Of a stretch of 64,000 bases of DNA, positions 62,101-64,000 are shown piece after piece. The notes below the pieces were generated by a model. It was not told the DNA's origin. It searched no databases and saw only the letters and a list, made by a program, of their open reading frames with translations. Position 1 is the first letter of the stretch. Every line of letters starts with the position of its first letter. The translations under genes and the position numbers were made by a program. Source of the stretch: Acanthochromis polyacanthus (taxonomy: Eukaryota > Chordata > Actinopteri > Pomacentridae). The stretch covers positions 7,197,828 to 7,261,827 of the forward strand of contig NC_067123.1 in assembly GCF_021347895.1 (NCBI RefSeq), given 5' to 3'.

Positions 62101-64000
62101 AAGAGCACAACAAGCACACATTGTCAGGGCTGAGTTATGATCTATCAGCGTTAGTTCTTCAGACACTGGATGTGTTTATTGTCAGTAATCACTGCCGACT
62201 CATTTTTAACTACAGTATAAATGCCTACACCTCTATGGAAAAAGTACAACCCTGACTAGAAGTACATCGAACCAAAAAATGTACTTTTTGTAGCGGGACA
62301 CAGTTATAATGCCATAAGTCACAAAATAGCAAAAACAAAAGGTACATTTCTTTATTTGTACACAATTTTACCAAGTACACACTGGTGTGTCATTCACTGT
62401 ACTACAGATATTTAGCTATTTACATTTTTGTTGCTTCTACAGACTTTTCCATTGCTCTGCACATCAGCGCTAGAAAACATTTCACCATGCTGAATGTATC
62501 TTCCAACAACTTGCTCCTCTGTATTTCATTTTTGATCAATGCTGCATTTATTTTATTGGTCAAGGATGTTTTATTTTCCCCTCGATCCCTGTAATATTTT
62601 TCCTTACTTGCCTCCTCTGTGCCCTGTGAAAACACTGCCTGCAGTTCAGCCAAACAGCCCCTTAACTTTTGTCTTTTAAATGTCGGTCCCAGCTTGTTAG
62701 TTGTACCAAAAACTGCAGAATTTTTCTTATTTTACAGAATCTGCTGCGAACATTTCATTTTTGACAGTTTTTTCAAAAGAGACATGTAGAATAAAGTTAT
62801 TTTGATGAAATACTGAGAGTTTAGGCATAGATTTTGTGTATTTTCCTGACTGAACCTTTTTTTAAATTTATGGTTTTTTTTTTAAGATAGCATGTCTTTC
62901 AACCCCAGTGCTCGATTTTTGGGCTTGAGTGGTTTAAACACCCAAATAGCTCAAAGGAGATATTTGTTCTGCTGCGTTTACAATTAAGGCAACAAATGGA
63001 AAGACCAAGTGCTACAGAGAGAAGTACAATACTGGCTCCTCTCTAAACACACTCCCTCTATCTAATGGCTAAAAGGTTGTAGGGATTCAGAAGCTGTCCA
63101 AAAACTGAATCCAGTTTCAGCCTCACTGCCAGATTCAGATTCAGAATATTTGTTGTCATTGTCACAGAACAACGAAATTGCGTTCGGAGCATCCATACAA
63201 CAGAGTTGATAAGGTGCAAAAACCTCACAGTAATAAATATCAAAAATAGCCCAGTACAAAAGCCCCACAAAAATAAGAAATACCATAAATAACCCAGTGC
63301 AACAAAAACATGACAAAAAGGGTCATGGAGAAGGGGTATGAGTAGTGACATTCTGCAATTATGCAAACCAGTTCAGATTTATAATTGGTGGATATGGTTA
63401 TTGCCGTACGAGTGGGGGAGCAGAGAGGGGAGAGGGGCAGAGTTGAGTAGCCTCACAGCCTGTGGATACAGACTGTTGGCCACACAACTCTCAAATTTAT
63501 ACTCAGCTTCTAACATTTGATAAACTCTAAATTTGTTGTGCCTTCTAGAATTAAACATGGCCTGGCTTTGAAACACGACTGGAGTACAGCAAAAACAGCA
63601 GAGCACTGAGAAACTTAGACAGGTGAAATGTCCGAAAGCCATTCCCATGACTCATTCTGACTCTTCCGCCGTTTTGTTTCTGCAGTATTTGTTTGAGAAC
63701 GGTCGTGTGGAGAACATATTCATGGATCGCTTCTACAGCAAGTTCTCCAACGAGTTCACCAACAAGCTGAGAGGTTTCAAACCTTCCATCACAGCCAGTG
63801 GTGAGTCATCAGTCGCTCTTTTAGTCTGTCGGTTTAATGTTTCACACAAACGCACTGACTCCGTCCTCCTCTGCAGGTTACATCCACTCCCGTGTGGAGG
63901 AGGAGTTTCTGTGGGACTGCAAACAGCTGGGAGCTTATTCCCCCATCGTCCTCCTCAACACTCTGCTCTTCTTCTGCTGCAAATACTTTGGTTTCACTAC
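38114..64000 (+). CDS. zmym4: zmym4-like MYM-type zinc finger protein (25 coding exons, 3' end beyond window)
   Basis: Exons: 38114-38146, 40188-40784, 42075-42173, 42509-42585, 45665-45811, 47853-48091, 48206-48404, 49537-49740, 50129-50279, 50366-50481, 51477-51653, 53621-53771, 54448-54620, 54710-54854, 56025-56123, 56218-56255, 57176-57320, 57948-58060, 59155-59380, 60980-61201, 61365-61474, 61565-61742, 61910-62061, 63686-63800, 63877-64000+. All phases agree; about 1,344 codons are in the window (human ZMYM4 is about 1,550). I number these 2-26, reserving 1a for 37767-37844. Known: ZMYM4 is a nuclear zinc-finger protein related to ZMYM2/3 of chromatin complexes. Layout: acidic N-terminus, VKDE motifs, about ten MYM fingers, Pro/Val tract, Crypton-derived C-terminal domain. 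ZMYM4 is favoured over ZMYM2/3 by the [20 protein letters not shown] segment and the neighbouring sfpq. Teleosts have several zmym4 paralogues, so which one this is remains open. Confidence 0.9.
39187..39415. mobile_element. Short Tc1/mariner MITE
   Basis: CTACCAGTCAAAAGTTTGGA at the left is mirrored near-perfectly at 39391-39415. 229 bases, AT-rich, in the intron before exon 3. Confidence 0.88.
40188..40784 (+). CDS. zmym4: zmym4-like acidic exon 3 with an apparent one-base deletion
   Basis: Acceptor TGCTTCACAG at 40187. The frame [20 protein letters not shown] runs to AAKKK and TAG at 40338-40340. A different frame is then open from 40340 ([20 protein letters not shown]...) to the donor ACAG|GTAAAA, ending in phase 1 as exon 4 requires. 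One more A in the AAAAA run at 40329-40333 would unite both. The two parts have the same acidic, Glu/Ser-rich character. Either the assembly lost a base or this allele is broken; no intron fits. Confidence 0.75.
40985..41990. mobile_element. Tc1-like remnant carrying a minisatellite
   Basis: TTCCAGATAATTATGCAA occurs in two versions (about 41005 and 41175). The later text (TAATCAGTCTAGAATCAACT, GTGGTGGCAGCATCATG) resembles internal sequence of fish Tc1-type elements. No intact ends found. Confidence 0.5.
41508..41710 (+). repeat. Minisatellite, 7 x 29 bp
   Basis: Seven contiguous 29-base units beginning TGATGTGAAGCATGGTGGTG. Units 1-6 are essentially identical, and the seventh differs at two positions (GACG for GATG, GGTAGT for GGTGGT). 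A partial, diverged unit follows. Confidence 0.95.
42075..45811 (+). CDS. zmym4: zmym4-like exons 4-6: linker with SUMO-type motifs
   Basis: Exons 42075-42173 ([20 protein letters not shown]...), 42509-42585 ([20 protein letters not shown]...) and 45665-45811. The last carries [18 protein letters not shown] and ASVKDEPSK, two psi-K-x-E sumoylation-type motifs. Human ZMYM4 has similar IKEEPLDDEY and IKDEP text in the same position, just before the fingers. The intron between exons 5 and 6 holds three transposons. Confidence 0.85.
42615..44116 (+). mobile_element. Tc1-like transposon interrupted by a hAT element
   Basis: The ends ACTGACAGTTAATAGAAACT and AGTTTCTATTGACTGTCAGT are inverted repeats. 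Inside, a frame near 42910-43043 reads [20 protein letters not shown] then [19 protein letters not shown], a helix-turn-helix of the Tc1/IS630 transposase type, soon reaching a stop. The catalytic part is deleted. The hAT element at 43201-44014 sits within it. Confidence 0.8.
43201..44014. mobile_element. hAT transposon nested in the Tc1-like element
   Basis: The ends CAGGGGTCGGCAACC and GATTGCTGACCCCTG are hAT-type inverted repeats. The target duplication TGCTAAAC is perfect (43193-43200 and 44015-44022). The 814-base interior has no complete transposase. Confidence 0.92.
44169..44568 (+). mobile_element. hAT MITE with BED-finger remnant
   Basis: TAGGGCTGGGCGATATGAC and its inverse end the element; the 8-bp duplication ATGGGAAC is perfect (44161-44168 and 44569-44576). 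Around 44345-44460 broken frames read [16 protein letters not shown] and, after a one-base shift in an A-run, [15 protein letters not shown], which is a BED zinc-finger fragment as in hAT transposases. Confidence 0.9.
46040..46919. repeat. Unclassified repeat-like intronic segment
   Basis: CGTGAACCCTCTGAGCCCCA near 46087 resembles a dispersed fish repeat. Frames are short and without motifs. The boundaries are not clear. Confidence 0.25.
46920..47133. mobile_element. Palindromic hAT MITE, 214 bp
   Basis: Long near-perfect inverted arms (CAGGGGTGTCAA... to ...TTGACACCCCTG) leave only a short centre. The target duplication GTCTAAAG is perfect (46912-46919 and 47134-47141). Confidence 0.93.
47288..47321. 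repeat. Perfect 14-bp hairpin
   Basis: GATGCTACGGGTAC, a six-base loop GGGTCT, then GTACCCGTAGCATC. Intronic, function unknown. Confidence 0.85.
47853..54854 (+). CDS. zmym4: zmym4-like exons 7-15: array of about ten MYM-type zinc fingers
   Basis: Nine exons with agreeing phases. Each finger unit has C-x2-C, about 20 residues, then FC-x3-C and an aromatic residue: [10 protein letters not shown]...[15 protein letters not shown]...[17 protein letters not shown]...[15 protein letters not shown]...[16 protein letters not shown]...[16 protein letters not shown]...[17 protein letters not shown]...[17 protein letters not shown]...[17 protein letters not shown]...[17 protein letters not shown]...HFCDLSC. 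Known: in ZMYM2-4 these fingers mediate protein and SUMO contacts. Most units are split by introns between the two cysteine pairs, a pattern shared by the family. All zinc ligands that I can check are intact. Confidence 0.92.
50565..51226. mobile_element. hAT transposon with a GC-rich insertion
   Basis: The ends CAGGGCTGAGTACCAA and TTGATACCCAGCCCTG are inverted. The 8-base flanks TGTGTCTC (50557-50564) and TGCGTCTC (51227-51234) differ at one site. It includes an 18-C run near 50746-50763 and a strikingly GC-rich segment at about 50855-51010. Confidence 0.85.
51655..52320 (-). pseudogene. L1-type LINE fragment (C-terminal region)
   Basis: On the minus strand 52296-52036 reads [20 protein letters not shown], then [20 protein letters not shown] and [20 protein letters not shown]; 52058-51837 continues with a changed frame. 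The 'CPKCK.E.GTL.H' zinc-knuckle-like motif is typical of the end of fish L1/Tx1 ORF2. It is a broken intronic relic. Confidence 0.7.
52640..53140. repeat. Tandem pair of diverged ~255-bp units
   Basis: 52640-52885 and 52905-53140 share an ordered series of blocks (GGGTGTCATCTGCATATATG; TTTCAGCATTAG; TTCTGTT...TAGTTATCTATAATTTA; GGGGAAATCT). Confidence 0.75.
53186..53493 (-). repeat. tRNA-derived SINE, copy lacking the tail
   Basis: Same family as 29244-29611; on minus it begins GGGCTGCACAGTG with the box-B-like GGTTCAAATCC. The GGAT tail is missing. Confidence 0.85.
55115..55440 (+). repeat. AT-rich minisatellite, irregular ~33-bp units
   Basis: About ten imperfect units of the form TTTTTCTACTTATGTTTATA + TTTTTAGGACA. 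The hydrophobic frame it opens reflects T-richness, not a membrane protein. Confidence 0.8.
56025..58060 (+). CDS. zmym4: zmym4-like exons 16-19: linker and start of Pro/Val-rich tract
   Basis: Exons 56025-56123 ([15 protein letters not shown]), 56218-56255 ([13 protein letters not shown]), 57176-57320 ([20 protein letters not shown]) and 57948-58060 ([20 protein letters not shown]). The [20 protein letters not shown] and PVPVPV.VPVPM blocks all have close counterparts in human ZMYM4. Confidence 0.9.
59155..61474 (+). CDS. zmym4: zmym4-like exons 20-22: Pro-rich end, helical and acidic linker
   Basis: Exons 59155-59380 ([40 protein letters not shown]), 60980-61201 ([20 protein letters not shown]) and 61365-61474 ([30 protein letters not shown]). 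The IKxKxPxxPxEAxLxxMAEM text is a conserved ZMYM2/4 block. The last exon has a basic patch that could serve as a nuclear localisation signal. Confidence 0.88.
59827..60199 (+). mobile_element. Tc1/mariner-type MITE, copy 3 (full length)
   Basis: CACTACCGTTCAAAGGTTTG at the left, TTTTGAACAGTAGTG at the right, TA at both ends. The interior is shared with 14249-14552 and 21365-21646. Lies in the intron before exon 21. Confidence 0.9.
61565..64000 (+). CDS. zmym4: zmym4-like exons 23-26: Crypton-derived C-terminal domain (partial)
   Basis: Exons 61565-61742 ([15 protein letters not shown]), 61910-62061 ([36 protein letters not shown]), 63686-63800 ([12 protein letters not shown]) and 63877 to the window edge ([37 protein letters not shown]). 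Known: this C-terminal domain of ZMYM2/3/4 and QRICH1 (DUF3504) descends from the tyrosine recombinase of Crypton transposons and is not thought to be catalytic. About 200 residues should follow beyond 64000. The intron after 62061 begins with GC instead of GT. Confidence 0.92.
63090..63640 (-). repeat. Retroposon 3' fragment
   Basis: TTGTTGTCATTGTCACAGAA + CAACGAAATT near 63150-63180 is a frequent fish LINE/SINE 3' motif. The rest (ACAGCCTGTGGATACAGACT) also reads like a repeat. No intact frame. Confidence 0.5.

Noticed and set aside
62420..62653. 77-codon minus-strand frame in a zmym4 intron
   Set aside because: Composition resembles coding weakly, but there is no motif, no partner exon and no repeat ends.

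Overview
The window looks like nuclear DNA of a ray-finned (teleost) fish. Genes are split into short exons with GT-AG introns. The dispersed repeats are typical fish families: hAT, Tc1/mariner, piggyBac-like, Kolobok/THAP-like and Tigger-like elements, tRNA-derived SINEs and broken LINEs. The two recognisable host genes, sfpq and a zmym4-type gene, are also neighbours in other vertebrates. I see no bacterial, phage or organelle features.

Layout. 1-1300: last coding exon and 3'UTR of sfpq (+). 1300-13380: mostly non-coding, with five terminal-inverted-repeat (TIR) elements at 1922-2531, 4007-4768, 7148-8127, 8485-9035 and 11231-12215. 13384-24354: a four-exon (+) gene for a Ser/Pro/Arg-rich protein of about 406 residues that I do not recognise; it is open except for one apparent single-base slip. 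24468-30169: transposon debris, ending in a 2.8 kb foldback structure that contains a LINE fragment and a SINE. 30170-32853: promoter and six exons of a zinc-ribbon protein resembling the N-terminal half of fish G2E3-like proteins; no downstream half is visible. 32941-36855: more transposons, including one with a THAP-domain reading frame. 37540-64000: a zmym4-like gene (+) in 25 coding exons, running off the right edge.

The zmym4-like model is the best supported part. All splice phases agree from 38114 to the window end. It encodes an acidic N-terminus, SUMO-type VKDE motifs, about ten MYM zinc-finger units, a Pro/Val-rich tract, and the start of the C-terminal domain shared by ZMYM2/3/4 and QRICH1 (Crypton recombinase-derived). 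Two details need checking: an apparent one-base deletion in an A-run of the acidic exon, and a GC-AG intron after exon 24 (my numbering). Two upstream ATG exons both end in phase 0 and fit the same third exon, which suggests alternative first exons.

Nothing here forms an operon-like system. The interest lies in the unidentified gene, the orphan G2E3-like 5' half beside a foldback structure, two single-base homopolymer slips in otherwise open genes, and well-preserved nested transposons with intact target-site duplications (TSDs).
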